The notes: a model not told the origin generated them from the letters alone. 64,000 nt of DNA from Luteimicrobium album (GCF_030161555.1 NZ_BSUK01000001.1:1488001-1552000), one strand, 5' to 3'; numbered from the stretch's first letter, positions 28,014 through 37,611 are shown. Numbers and translations are program-made.

Positions 28014-28114
28014 TGTCAGAACGTGGTTCACGTATACCGGCACCATGTTCTGACAACTCGTGAGCCTGAGGCGCGTGTCAGATTCCCGGGCACGTATACG
28101 TGAACCACGTTCTG
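28014..28114. repeat. Nested inverted repeats able to form alternative stems
   Basis: A 14-bp stem with one G-T pair is formed by 28014-28027 and 28042-28055 (TGTCAGAACGTGGT with ACCATGTTCTGACA). In addition 28017-28037 is an exact 21-bp inverted copy of 28094-28114. A 12-bp palindrome CACGTATACGTG lies at 28091-28102. The two long pairings share the same left arm, so they exclude each other. It lies between the carbonic-anhydrase-like gene and the App1-like gene, on their strand. It could be a REP-like element, a terminator or an attenuator. Confidence 0.75.
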
Positions 28115-28193
28115 CCAGGTCGTCCGCCTCGGCGGGCCCGTGCGTGTGCGAAGGTGGAGGCGACACCCCGAGGACGCCCCCGAGGAGCCGTTG

Positions 28194-29329
28194 GTGACCC
28201 AGCCCGAACCCGTCAACGCGCCCACGTCGACGCGTCCGCACATCGCGGCCCGCGTCGAGGACCGCTTCTTCGACGTGCTCGGGGGCCGGCTCTGTCGCCG
28301 TAAGGGATGGACCCGGCACGTCGAGGCCTACACGGGCTACGGCTGCGAGACGTGGGTGCGCGTCCTGGCGCGCGCGGTCCTCGCACCGCCCGACCCCCAT
28401 CCCACCCCTGCCCACGACCGTCGCGGCTGGCGCAGCTACCTGTCCGTCCCCGCGCCGGGCGAGGTGCTGCGGGTCGCCGTCGGCGGGGCGCACGCCGTCC
28501 TGGTCGCGGACCGTGCCGGTTACATCGACGCCCGTCTGGAGCTGCCCGCGCCGCTCGCCGCCGGCTGGCACGCCGCGTCGGTGACCACCGAGGACGGGCG
28601 CGTCGCGTCGTGCCCGCTGCTCGTCGTCGGGAAGGACACGACGTTCGGCGTGGTCAGCGACATCGACGACACCGTCGTCGACACCCGTCTGCCCCGCCCG
28701 CTCATCGCGTTCTGGAACACGTTCGTCCTGCACCCCCGGGCGCGACGGGCGGTGCCCGGCATGGCCGAGCTCTACGCGGGGCTGCGCGCCCGCTATCCCG
28801 ACGCGCCCTTCGTCTACCTCTCGACGGGCGCGTGGAACACGGCGGGCACGCTGCGCCGCTTCCTGGACGTGCACGGCTTCCCGCCGGGACCGCTGCTGCT
28901 CACCGACTGGGGCCCGACGAACACCGGCTGGTTCCGCAGCGGCGCGGCGCACAAGCACGGACAGCTCGAGCGGCTGTTCGACGAGCTGCCGGGGATCCGC
29001 TGGCTCCTCGTCGGGGACGACGGTCAGCACGACCCCGTGATCTACGAACGGGTCGCACGCGAGCGTCCCGACCACGTGGCGGCCGTGGCGATCCGCCAGC
29101 TGACGCCCGCGCAGCAGGTGCTGTCCCACGGCCTGCCCGTCCCGCTCCCGCCGCCGCGCGGCACGGACGCCTGGTGGCACGGCACGGTGCACGGCCCGCA
29201 CGGGACCGACGTGTCGGGCCGTCCGGCGGGGACCGGACGGCGACGCCGTCGACGGCGGACCGGGTCCCCGTCGTCCGGGGGCACGACGGGGCAGAGCTCC
29301 GCCAGGCGCTGCTGGGCACCGTCCGGTGA
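28194..29329 (+). CDS. App1-like phosphatidate phosphatase domain protein (DUF2183), one frameshift
   Basis: This protein of about 378 residues has the DUF2183/App1 catalytic motif SDIDDTVVDTRLPRPL near residue 165 (HAD-like DxDxT). Further segments are FVYLSTGAWNTAGTLRRFL, HKHGQLERLF, and LVGDDGQHDPVIYERVAR. Related proteins dephosphorylate phosphatidate. The start is GTG 28194 after GAGGAG. Frame is lost at the G-run 29216-29218; one added G gives DVSGPSGGDRTATPS and the usual C-terminal VPVVRGHDGAELRQALL. Proximity to plsC suggests a link to phospholipid metabolism. Confidence 0.83.
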
Positions 29330-29419
29330 GCCGCACCCGCTGAACCATCCGGGGCCCCGTCTCGTCGTGGGGGTGTCGGCCCGACCGGGCCGGCGCGAGA
29401 CTGGACGGATGGGACGGCC

Positions 29420-30114
29420 ATGGCACCTGAGGCCCCGCGCCGGCGTCGGCACCGACGACGCGCGCTCGTGCTCTGGGGCGCCGGGGTGGTCGTGGTGCTC
29501 GTCGTCGCGGCGTTCGTGGGGCCCGCGGTGTACGCGGGGCTGGTGAACCGGCACGCCGACCCGGTGCCGACCCTGAGCACGGGGAGCGCGTCGGTGGGTG
29601 CCGCGGGACCGCTCGCCGACGGCCGATGGACCGTGGGTTCGGGGTCGTTCGCGGGCTACCGGGTCCACGAGGTGCTCCAGGGCCACGACGCGACCGTGAC
29701 CGGGCGCACCGACGAGGTCGCGGGCACGGTCACCGTGTCGGGCGGACGGGTCACGTCCGCGACGGTGACGGTGCAGGTCGCGTCGATCCGCACCGACGAG
29801 CCCCCGCGGGACTCCTACTTCCGTTCGACCGCTCTCGAGACGTCGAAGTTCCCGACGGCGACCTTCACCCTCGCGCAGCCCGTCCCGGCGTCGTCGGGCA
29901 CGGTGAGCCTGCCCGGACGACTGACGGTGCACGGCGTGACGCGGGACGTGACGGTGCCCGCCCAGTCGGCCACGGGCGAGGCGGGCGCGGAGATCGTCGC
30001 GAGCCTCCCGGTGACCTGGGCCGACTATGGGGTCGACGCCCCCGGCTGCCCTTCGTGACCGTCGACGACCACGGCGCGATCGAGCTCGACCTGCACCTCG
30101 TGAGGGTGTCGTGA
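29420..30114 (+). CDS. YceI family lipid-binding protein with membrane anchor, one frameshift
   Basis: This protein of about 231 residues starts with a very basic N terminus, then one transmembrane helix (ALVLWGAGVVVVLVVAAFVG, about 15-34), then a YceI beta-barrel: GRWTVGSGSFAGYRVHEVL, DSYFRSTALETSKFPTATF and LTVHGVTRDVTVP. YceI proteins bind isoprenoid-type lipids. The barrel is placed outside the membrane. Frame is lost at the C-run 30039-30043; one added C gives GVDAPRLPFVTVDDHG. Its stop overlaps the sigma-factor start (GTGA), so it belongs to the sigma operon. Confidence 0.85.
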
Positions 30115-30629
30115 CCGCGTCCCCCGACACGCGGCTCCGGGCCCTCCACGACGCGCACGCCGGTGCGCTGTACCGGTTCGCGCTCCGGCTCACGGGGGAC
30201 GAAGGGCTCGCGCAGGACGTCGTCCAGGAGACGCTCGTCCGGGCCTGGCGGCACCCCGACGTGCTCGCGCGCGGTGACGACCAGGTGCGCGCGTGGCTCT
30301 TCACCGTCGCCCGGCACCTCGTGGTGGACGACCGCCGGAGCGCGCGGCACCGGCGGGAGGCCGTCGTCGGCGAGCCCGGTGTGCTCGATCGTCTCGACCG
30401 TGCCCCGACTGCACGCGACGACACCCAGTCCGTCCTCGACGCGTGGCTGGTCGGCGACGCCCTGGCGACGCTCTCGCCCGAGCATCGTGCCGTCGTCGTC
30501 GGGGCGTACTACGGCGGACGCAGCGTGGCCGAGCTCGCCGCCGAGAACGGCATCCCCGCCGGGACGGTCAAGTCCCGGCTGCACTACGGCCTGCGGGCTC
30601 TGCGGCTCGCGCTCCAGGAGAGGGGGTGA
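30111..30629 (+). CDS. ECF-type RNA polymerase sigma factor
   Basis: This 172-residue sigma-70 protein has only regions 2 and 4. Region 2 includes ALYRFALRLTGDEGLAQDVV and ETLVRAWRHPD, then VRAWLFTVARHLVVDDRRS. Region 4 includes LATLSPEHRAVVVGAYYGG and IPAGTVKSRLHYGLRAL. It should direct RNA polymerase to a small envelope-related regulon. The start GTG 30111 overlaps the YceI stop. The anti-sigma gene follows after 4 bp. Confidence 0.93.
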   Translation: MTASPDTRLRALHDAHAGALYRFALRLTGDEGLAQDVVQETLVRAWRHPDVLARGDDQVRAWLFTVARHLVVDDRRSARHRREAVVGEPGVLDRLDRAPTARDDTQSVLDAWLVGDALATLSPEHRAVVVGAYYGGRSVAELAAENGIPAGTVKSRLHYGLRALRLALQERG

Positions 30630-30633
30630 CGTC

Positions 30634-31377
30634 ATGACCGACGCCCGCACGCCCGACGACGTCGCCGCGGAGCACGAGCGCGTCGCCGACTGGGACGCCG
30701 CGTACGTGCTGGGGGCGCTCGACCCGGAGGACCGCCGGGCCTACGAGCGGCACGTCGCCACCTGCGACCGGTGCCGGGACGCCGTCGCCGACCTCGCCGG
30801 GATGCCCGCGCTGCTCGCCCTGGTGCCGTCGGACGAGGTGCCGGGCGGCGCTCCGGCGGACACGTCCGCGGACGTCGTCGACCTGGACGCCGTGGCCGCT
30901 CGGCTGCGCCGTGGGCAGGTGCGCCGGCGCTGGACCGCGGCCGCGGTGGCGGCGGGGCTGCTGGTGGTCGGCGGTGGGGCCGGGTGGGCGGTGTCGTCGG
31001 CAGTGTCGTCCGACGGCGGCACGTCCGTGAGCGCCGCGGCGACCACGCTGTCGCTCGCCCCGGTCGGCGGGTCGGGCGTGACCGCACAGCTCAGCATGGA
31101 CGCCGTGGCGTGGGGCACCCGGGTGTCGTGGTCGTGCCACTACCCGGACGCGGCGACGCCGACGGCGGGCGGCCCGTACGCGACGGGCGCGCCGTCGGCC
31201 GCGACGTACGCGCTGGTGCTGCTCGACGGCTCGGGCCGCGCGACGACCGTGGGGACGTGGGAGGCGATTGGTACCGGGGCGACGGGCCTGCACGCCTCGA
31301 CGTCGCTCGCGAAGCAGGACGTCACGAGCGTCGAGCTCCGGTTGGGCGGGGTCGCCGTCGCGCGCGCCGACGTCTGA
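30634..31377 (+). CDS. Zinc-containing anti-sigma factor, RskA-like
   Basis: This 247-residue membrane protein has an N-terminal zinc anti-sigma domain: AAYVLGALDPEDRRAYERHV followed by ATCDRCRD, the H-x3-C-x2-C motif near residues 43-50. A transmembrane helix (WTAAAVAAGLLVVGGGAGWA, about 103-122) and a C-terminal RskA-type outer domain follow. It should hold the neighbouring sigma factor inactive until an envelope signal triggers proteolysis. The ATG 30634 follows GGAGAGGGGGTGA. Confidence 0.9.
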   Translation: MTDARTPDDVAAEHERVADWDAAYVLGALDPEDRRAYERHVATCDRCRDAVADLAGMPALLALVPSDEVPGGAPADTSADVVDLDAVAARLRRGQVRRRWTAAAVAAGLLVVGGGAGWAVSSAVSSDGGTSVSAAATTLSLAPVGGSGVTAQLSMDAVAWGTRVSWSCHYPDAATPTAGGPYATGAPSAATYALVLLDGSGRATTVGTWEAIGTGATGLHASTSLAKQDVTSVELRLGGVAVARADV

Positions 31378-31416
31378 CTCCGTGGGCCGGCCGCGTCGTC
31401 GGGCCCGGCAACGGGT

Positions 31417-31454
31417 GCGGGCCCGGTCGCCCCGTGGAAGGCGACCGGGCCCGC
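31417..31454. terminator. Bidirectional terminator hairpin
   Basis: A perfect 15-bp stem with an 8-nt loop, GCGGGCCCGGTCGCC (31417-31431) and its complement (31440-31454), lies between the convergent anti-sigma gene and the surface-protein gene. Confidence 0.8.
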
Positions 31455-31526
31455 GTGCGCGTCCCGGAGGACCCGCGGCGCACCCCGAAGGAGGGGACGG
31501 AGCGCGCAGCTCGGTGAGTGGTGCGG

Positions 31527-32981
31527 TCAGGCCGTCCGGCGGCGGCGCAGCACCAGCAGCGTCGCGCCGGCGGCGACCAGCACCGCGGCCGCGACGGCGA
31601 AGGGGACCGCGTTCGCACCGGTGTGGGCGAGCACGCCCTCGCCCTGCGCCGTGGTCGTCGGGGTCGGCGTGGCGGTGCCACCGGCCGCGAGGACGACGGT
31701 CGTGCCGGTCGGGGAGGGCGACGCCACGTCGGCGGGCGTGGTCGACGATGTGTCCTCGTCGGTGGTCGGCGGGGTGGACCGGTCGTCGCTCGGCGTGTCC
31801 GTGGTGTCGTCGGTCGGCGTCTCGGTGGAGTCGTCGCTCGGGGTGTCGGTCGTCTCGTCGGACGGGGACTCCTCGTCCGACGGTGTCTCGTCGTCGGTGG
31901 GCGTCTTGTCGTCCGTCGGCGTGGTGTCGGTGGTGCAGGTCAGCACCTCCGAGCCTGTGAACGGGTAGTTGTGGAACTCTCCGCCGCCGTACGTGTGGTC
32001 GAGGTCGCCGGCGACCCAGGTGCGGCCGTTGACGCCTGGCACGTCGACCGTGGTGGTTCCACCTGCCGTCGGGACGAGGACCGAGCCGACCCATTGCGCG
32101 GTGCCGGAGATCTTGGGCGACTTGTCGGTCAGGATGTTCCACACCGTCCGCGACGCGTACGACCCGAGCCCCGCGTTGTCGGCCCCCTGGGCAAATGCCT
32201 GGCCGCCCGTCTCACGCATGTCGAGGACGTCGGTGTCGATGTCTGCACCGTGGACGTTGACGACGACCGTCGAAGACTTGGGGATCTTGTCGAACGCCAC
32301 CGTGATGCCGTGCCCGTTCCCGTGCAGCGTCGCCCCGTCCACGTCGAACACCTGCTGGGCCGAGGTCCCGTCGCCGACGAGCGTGGTGGTCCACTCGTCG
32401 GTCGTCACGGTGCCCGTCGCCCGCAGGGCGGCGAGCCGTCCGGACTCGGACTGCAGTCTCGTCGTGAGATTCGCGTCGTCGCCGAGCGCGGTCTCGGTCG
32501 TGGCATTCGCGGTCAGCTTCCCACCGTTGAGCTCGAAGGAGACCCCAGAGGCGACGGACCTTCCTACGATCGCGTCGCCGCCCAGTCCGGAACCGACGTC
32601 GATCGTGCCGTGACCTTCGACGTCGCCGCCCACGCGGAGCATCACCGACCCTGCCGTCGGTGCCACGAGCGATCCCCCGCCGGCCACCCCGACGTTGTAG
32701 TGCGTGTCGGTGCTGAAGTCCCCGCCGACCACCACGACGCCCTCAGCCTCGGCAGCACCTCTGACCGTGAAGTCCCCGGCCGCGTAGACGTTGACCGTGT
32801 TGTCGGTGCCGGCGACCTCTCCGGGAGTGCCCTGCCCGATGCCCGGAGTCGTGCAGGTCTCGGCGGCGTTCGCGCCACCGGTCGCGGCGAGCACGCCCGC
32901 ACCCGCGAGGGCGAGGGCTGCCGCTGTCCGGCCGATCAACGTGCGGCCCTGGTGGGCAGGGCCGAGGGGACGCGTGCTCAA
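31527..32981 (-). CDS. LAXTG-anchored choice-of-anchor A family surface protein
   Basis: This protein of about 484 residues is secreted. It has a signal peptide (TAAALALAGAGVLAATGGANA ends near residue 35, one residue longer than is quoted in full motif lists; cleavage after ANA), a choice-of-anchor A domain beginning NTVNVYAAGDFTVRGAAEA, a Thr/Ser/Asp-Pro-rich stalk near residues 355-430 with TPTDD/TPSDE repeats, and a C-terminal sorting signal LAHTG, a hydrophobic helix and RRRR. LAXTG is the motif used by class E sortases. The likely start is TTG 32981, with AAGGAG 7 nt upstream. It is probably an adhesin or wall protein. Confidence 0.82.
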   Translation of the reverse strand: MSTRPLGPAHQGRTLIGRTAAALALAGAGVLAATGGANAAETCTTPGIGQGTPGEVAGTDNTVNVYAAGDFTVRGAAEAEGVVVVGGDFSTDTHYNVGVAGGGSLVAPTAGSVMLRVGGDVEGHGTIDVGSGLGGDAIVGRSVASGVSFELNGGKLTANATTETALGDDANLTTRLQSESGRLAALRATGTVTTDEWTTTLVGDGTSAQQVFDVDGATLHGNGHGITVAFDKIPKSSTVVVNVHGADIDTDVLDMRETGGQAFAQGADNAGLGSYASRTVWNILTDKSPKISGTAQWVGSVLVPTAGGTTTVDVPGVNGRTWVAGDLDHTYGGGEFHNYPFTGSEVLTCTTDTTPTDDKTPTDDETPSDEESPSDETTDTPSDDSTETPTDDTTDTPSDDRSTPPTTDEDTSSTTPADVASPSPTGTTVVLAAGGTATPTPTTTAQGEGVLAHTGANAVPFAVAAAVLVAAGATLLVLRRRRTA

Positions 32982-33093
32982 GGAAGTGCTCCTTCGATCG
33001 GTGCCTGGACGCGGGCGACGGTGCGCGCGCAGGAGGGGACGGTCCACGGCACGCTACCGGTACGCAAGCGGCGCGTACAAATCCATCCGCTAC

Positions 33094-33125
33094 ACTTCAC
33101 CCGTTTCTCTCGGTGTGGGTGAAGT
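33094..33125 (-). terminator. Hairpin after tag
   Basis: ACTTCACCC (33094-33102) and GGGTGAAGT (33117-33125) form a perfect 9-bp stem 22 bp after the tag stop, read on the minus strand. It may end tag transcription or lie in the promoter region of the surface-protein gene. Confidence 0.5.
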
Positions 33126-33146
33126 ACGCGTCCTGTCCGGTCTGCG

Positions 33147-33770
33147 TCAGGACGTGGCGCCGACGGCCTTCAGGTCGTCGGAACCGCGCGCCAGCACGAC
33201 GGGGCACGTGGCGAGATGGTCGTCGACGAGGCCGCAGGCCTGCATCGTCGCGTACGCGGTGATCGGTCCGACGAACACGAACCCCGCCTTCTTGAGCGCC
33301 TTCGACAGCGCCAGCGACTCGGGCGTCTTGGCCGGGACGTCGGCCCAGCCCGTCGGACGCTCCGCTCGCGGCTCGGGCGCGAACGACCACACGAGCTCGT
33401 CGAGCGAGCCGCCGGCGTCGTGAAGCGCGACGAGGGCGCGCGCGTTGGTGAGCGTGGCCTCGATCTTCTGCCTGTTCCGGATGATGGAAGCGTCCTGCAG
33501 CAGGCGCTCGACGTCGTCGGGCCCGTAGGCGGCGACCGTCTCGGCGTCGAAGCCCGCGAACGCGGACCGGAACGCCTCACGCTTGCGCAGCACCGTCAGC
33601 CAGGACAGCCCCGACTGGAAGCCCTCGAGCGCGAGCCGTTCGAGCAGCTCGCGCTCCCCGTGCACCGGCACGCCCCACTCGGTGTCGTGGTAGCTCTCGT
33701 AGAGGGGGTCGCCGTTGCCGAAGCAGCGCGCGGGACGGGAGGGGGTCAGGTCGAGACTCGCGTCGGTCAT
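33147..33770 (-). CDS. tag: DNA-3-methyladenine glycosylase I
   Basis: This 207-residue base-excision enzyme removes 3-methyladenine. It has RCFGNGDPLYESYHDTEWGV near residue 15, LALEGFQSGLSWLTVLRKRE near residue 46, and LVDDHLATCPV near the end. The zinc-binding set of Tag proteins (Cys and His in the N-terminal motif, H-x3-C in HLATC) is present. The length is normal. The ATG 33770 is the first good start. Confidence 0.94.
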   Translation of the reverse strand: MTDASLDLTPSRPARCFGNGDPLYESYHDTEWGVPVHGERELLERLALEGFQSGLSWLTVLRKREAFRSAFAGFDAETVAAYGPDDVERLLQDASIIRNRQKIEATLTNARALVALHDAGGSLDELVWSFAPEPRAERPTGWADVPAKTPESLALSKALKKAGFVFVGPITAYATMQACGLVDDHLATCPVVLARGSDDLKAVGATS

Positions 33771-33904
33771 GACCCCAGCGTGCCGCAGGCCGCCGACGTC
33801 GCGCCCGGACGGGACGTGCCCTGTGCACGACGGTCGCGCGGGTGCATCTGTGCGTGGTGGTCGCGTCGCGCGGCGAGCACCCTCAGCGCGTGCTAGATCG
33901 GATC

Positions 33905-34362
33905 GTGGCCGCGTCTTACCTGCCCGTCGGCGTCGCGCCCGAGCGTGCGCCCGGCCTGCACCAGCTCGTGGTGTTCGACCTCGGATGCTCCTGCTCGGGA
34001 TCCTGGTCGACCCCGTGACGGGTGCGCGCAGTCGGAGCTTCGGCCGGGAGGCCGTGGGGCTGCTCCACATCGCGTCCGTCCAGAAGATCCTCGCCAGCGA
34101 CGAGGTTCGCGAGCTGGGGTTGCCGGCGCCCGAGGCGGACGCCGAGGCCGTCTTCACGGACCTTGCGGGCCGTGGCTTCGGGCGCGACACGTGTCGGATC
34201 GACGGTCGCGTCGTCGACCTCGACACCCTCCGCTACCGGGGCCTCGAGCTCGGGCTGGACCGGGACGTCCTGCGCGGCGTCGTCCTGGCTCGATCGGCCG
34301 ATCTGGGTGACCGACCGTGGCCGGACCTCGCGACGAGACCGGTGCGGGCGGGTCAGGAGTAG
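33905..34362 (+). CDS. Hypothetical protein, probably one frameshift
   Basis: No family is recognised. A GTG at 33905 opens VAASYLPVGVAPERAPGLHQ and LVVFDLG. At 33983-33984 one extra G would join this to MLLLGILVDPVTGARSRSFG and run to the TAG at 34362, giving about 152 residues. Codon bias supports this reading. Without repair, ATG 33985 gives 125 residues. The body is mixed alpha/beta with LLHIASVQKILASDEVREL and a C-terminal LGDRPWPDLATRP. It overlaps the convergent fadD by 10 bp. Confidence 0.55.
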
Positions 34363-36212
34363 AGCGACTCGATCAGGTCGGCGTTCTTCTCGATCACGGG
34401 CTTGCGGCGCAGCTTGAGCGACGGCGTGAGCTCGTTGGACTCGACGGTGATCTCGCGGGGGAGGATCGCGAACTTCTTGATCTGCTCCCAGCGCGCGAAC
34501 CCGGCGTTGGTCCGGTCGACGGCGGCCTGCACCTCGGCCTGGACCTGCGGCGAGGCGATGAGCTCCTCGTACGAGCCGCTCAGCCCGTGCGTCTTCGCCC
34601 AGCCGACGAGGCCCTCGGAGTCGATGCTGACGAGCGCCACGCAGTACGAACGTCCCGCCCCGACGACGACGGCCTGCCCGATGATCGTGCTGTTCGACGA
34701 CAGCGACACCTCGACGAGTCCCGGCGCGACGTACTTGCCGTTCGACGTCTTGAAGAGGTCCTTCTTGCGGTCGACGATCTTGAGGTACCGGTCCTCGACG
34801 ATCTCGCCGATGTCGCCGGTGTGGAACCAGCCGTCCTCGATGGCCTCGGCCGTCGCGTCGGGGTTGTTGAAGTACCCCGGGGTGACGGCGGGGCCGCGGG
34901 CCAGGATCTCGCCGTCGGACGCGAGCTTGATCTGGTGGCCGGGGAGCACAGGGCCGACGGTCCCGAAGCGCGACTCGCCGGGGAGGTTCACGGTGATCGC
35001 CGCGGACGTCTCGGTGAGGCCGTAGCCCTCGAGGATCGGCATGCCGGTCGCCTCGAAGAACTCGAGGATCTCGCGCGACAGCGGCGCCGAGCCGGAGATG
35101 AAGTACTGGAGCTGACCGCCGAACCGCTTGCGGACCTTCGAGAACACGAGCGCCGAGCCGAGCGCGGCCTGCGCGCGCACCCACCAGGACGCGGTCTCGC
35201 CGGACTGCTGGGCCCGGACCTTCTGCTCGCCGACGCGCACGGCCCAGCGGAACAGCGCGAGCGTGATCCCACCCTTGGCCTCGACCTGGGCGGTGATGCC
35301 GGCGTGGACCTTCTCGAAGATGCGCGGGGCGGCCGCCATGAACACGGGCCGCGCGGTCGCGAGGTTCCCGACGAGGTTCGGGATCGAGCCGTCGACCGCC
35401 GTCGGGTAGCCGATGAGGAGCTGCGCCACGACGAACGTCTTCGCGAACACGTGCGCGAGCGGGAGCCACAGCATCTGGGTGTGCTGGTCGGAGAGGATGC
35501 CGAGGGCGTCGATGCCCGCGGCCTCCCCGGTCCAGTTGTAGTGGGTGAGACGCACGCCCTTCGGGAGGCCCGTGGTGCCCGACGTGTAGATGAGCGTCGC
35601 GAGGTCGTCGGGGCCGAGCTCGGCGTGGGCGTCGTCGGCGGCGGTGGGGTGGGCGGCGTCGTAGGCGCGGCCGGACTCCGTGAGGTCGTCGAGCGAGCGC
35701 TCGCCGTCGCCCAGCGTGGCGCCGGTCGCGTCCACGACGACGACGAGCTCGAGCGCGGGCGTCTTCGCGCGGACCGCGCGCACCTGCTCGAGCAGCTCGG
35801 TGTTGTCGACGACGACGATCCGCGATCCGGAGTCGGACAGGATCCACTCGAGGACGTCGGGGGTCGCGATGGGGTAGATCGAGGTGGTGGCGGCGCCGGC
35901 CTGCTGGATGGCCTGGTCGACGACGATCCAGTCGTAGCTCGTGCCCGCCATGAGGGCGATCCGGTCGCCGCGGACGATGCCGTGCTCGACGAACGCCGCC
36001 GTCAGTGGGCGGACCCGCGCGTCGACGTCGCGCCAGGTGTGGTCGATCCACCCACCCTGCCCGTCGGGCGAGCGGTAGGCGAGCTCGCCCGCGTGGTCGC
36101 GCACCCGCGCGTCGTACAGGGCGGTGACCGAGCGCGCGATCCGCAGGCGGGAGTCGCTCAGGTCGAGGTGGGTGGCGGGTCGGTCCGCGGGAGTGGTGGC
36201 CGGTGCGGTCAT
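34353..36212 (-). CDS. Long-chain fatty-acid-CoA ligase, FadD15-like
   Basis: This 619-residue AMP-forming enzyme activates fatty acids to acyl-CoA. Motifs: YTSGTTGLPKGVRLTH (P-loop-like A3) near residue 205, YGLTETSAAIT near residue 400, WFHTGDIGEI near residue 458, and DRKKDLFKTSNGKYVAPG near residue 480. ELTPSLKLRRKPVIEKN at the C terminus contains the A10 lysine region. Long N-terminal and linker segments match the FadD15/FAA type. It is full length. Confidence 0.93.
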   Translation of the reverse strand: MTAPATTPADRPATHLDLSDSRLRIARSVTALYDARVRDHAGELAYRSPDGQGGWIDHTWRDVDARVRPLTAAFVEHGIVRGDRIALMAGTSYDWIVVDQAIQQAGAATTSIYPIATPDVLEWILSDSGSRIVVVDNTELLEQVRAVRAKTPALELVVVVDATGATLGDGERSLDDLTESGRAYDAAHPTAADDAHAELGPDDLATLIYTSGTTGLPKGVRLTHYNWTGEAAGIDALGILSDQHTQMLWLPLAHVFAKTFVVAQLLIGYPTAVDGSIPNLVGNLATARPVFMAAAPRIFEKVHAGITAQVEAKGGITLALFRWAVRVGEQKVRAQQSGETASWWVRAQAALGSALVFSKVRKRFGGQLQYFISGSAPLSREILEFFEATGMPILEGYGLTETSAAITVNLPGESRFGTVGPVLPGHQIKLASDGEILARGPAVTPGYFNNPDATAEAIEDGWFHTGDIGEIVEDRYLKIVDRKKDLFKTSNGKYVAPGLVEVSLSSNSTIIGQAVVVGAGRSYCVALVSIDSEGLVGWAKTHGLSGSYEELIASPQVQAEVQAAVDRTNAGFARWEQIKKFAILPREITVESNELTPSLKLRRKPVIEKNADLIESLYS

Positions 36213-36243
36213 GCGTTGTACCTCGTCGTCCGCTGCATGGGAA

Positions 36244-36261
36244 GGCCCGCTCCGACGCGGG
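36244..36261 (-). terminator. Possible terminator hairpin between ketosynthase and fadD
   Basis: GCCCGC-N6-GCGGGC forms a short stem in the 97-bp gap between the ketosynthase stop and the fadD start, both on the minus strand. It may separate the two transcripts. Confidence 0.4.
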
Positions 36262-36309
36262 CTCGTGATACATGCTACCCCGGGTATCGGCATCCTCTGG
36301 CCGACACGA

Positions 36310-37498
36310 TCACGCTGGCACTGTGCCCCCGAAACCGAACGCGTTCACGAGAGCGTGCCGCGCTGATGTCGCACGTGCCGCGCCAGCGACGACGTCCAGC
36401 TCGATCTCCGGATCCTGGACGTCCAGGTTCAGCGTCGGCGGGACTGTCCCGTCGCGCAGCGCGAGCAGCGCGACCAGAACTCCGAGCGAGCCGGAGGCTC
36501 CGAGCAGGTGACCCGTCGCCCCCTTCGTCGACGTGACGGGCGGGGGTCGGTCAGCGCGGACCGGAGCGCCCACGCCTCGTTCCGGTCTCCGCGCGGTGTG
36601 GACGTCGCGTGCGCGTGCACGAACCCGATGTCGCCAGGCGTGAGCCCGGCGTCGCGCAGGGCGAGCGTGATGGTGCGCGCCTGGTTCTCCGGATCGCCAC
36701 CGACGATGTCGAACGCGTCCGACGTCACAGCCGTACCGCTCACCTCGCCGTAGGTCACGGCGCCGCGGGCCGCGGCGTGCTCCTCGGACTCCAGCACGAG
36801 CAGGGCCGCACCCTCACCCATCACGAACCCGTCGCGGTCCACGTCGAAGGGGCGTGAAGCACGCCCGGGCTCGTCGTTACGGGTCGAAAGTGCGCGCGAC
36901 TGCCCGAACGCCGCCAGCGAGAACGGCAGCAGGGCGGCCTCGACGCCCCCGCAGACGACGACGTCGGCCCGCCCGGCGCGGATCATGTCCCGTCCCATGG
37001 CGATCGCCTCCACCCCCGCGGCGCACGCGCTGATCGGTGTGTGCGCCCCCGCCTTGGCGCCGAGCACGATCGACAGCCAGGCCGCCGGTCCGTTCGCCAT
37101 CAGCATGGTCACGGTGTGCGGCGAAACGTGCCGGACGCCCTCCTCGTCGAGGATGCGGGACTGCGCGATCGTGCTGGCGATCCCGGCGTTCGCCGAGCCG
37201 ACGGCGACAGCCAGGCGCGTGGGGTCGACGTCGGGCACTCCCGCGTGCTCCCACGCCGCCCGCCCGGAGACGAGCGCGAGCTGCTCGGCCCGGTCGGTGC
37301 GACGCAGCTCGCGCACCGGCAGGCCGGCCGCGAACGCGTCGTCGACCGGCGCCCCGATCCGGACGGGGAGCTCGCCGACGAGGTCGTCGTCGAGCGCTTC
37401 GACCCCCCGCGGCCGGCCACGAGTGCGGCCCACGTCGCCTCGGCGGTCGTACCCACCGGTGTCACGGCGCCAAGACCTGTCACGACGGCTCTGGTCAT
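36310..37498 (-). CDS. Beta-ketoacyl synthase, FabF/KAS II-like, two frameshifts
   Basis: Repaired, this condensing enzyme has about 396 residues. The catalytic triad is present: Cys in ISACAAGVEAIAMG near residue 160, His in VHAHATSTPRGD, and His in KGATGHLLGASG. The C terminus LVNAFGFGGTVPA is typical (NxFGFGG). The starter is MTRAVVTGLGAVTPVG. Frame is lost at the runs 37403-37408 and 36542-36546; one added base at each restores LVAGRGGVEALDDD and TDPPPVTSTKG. No acyl carrier protein or malonyltransferase is next to it, so it is either a second FabF or part of a dispersed pathway. Confidence 0.85.
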
Positions 37499-37611
37499 GC
37501 GCGACTCCCCTCTCGGACCTACCGTGCGTGGGACGGCGGCACCTCAACCATCGCACTCGCGACCCGTCGCGTTTCGGAACCATGCCCGACCGGACGACGC
37601 GCACCGCGCAT

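Noticed and set aside
28014..28114. IS or MITE remnant with target duplication
   Set aside because: The inverted repeats are strong, but no flanking duplication was found, so it was reported as a structured repeat and not as a mobile element.
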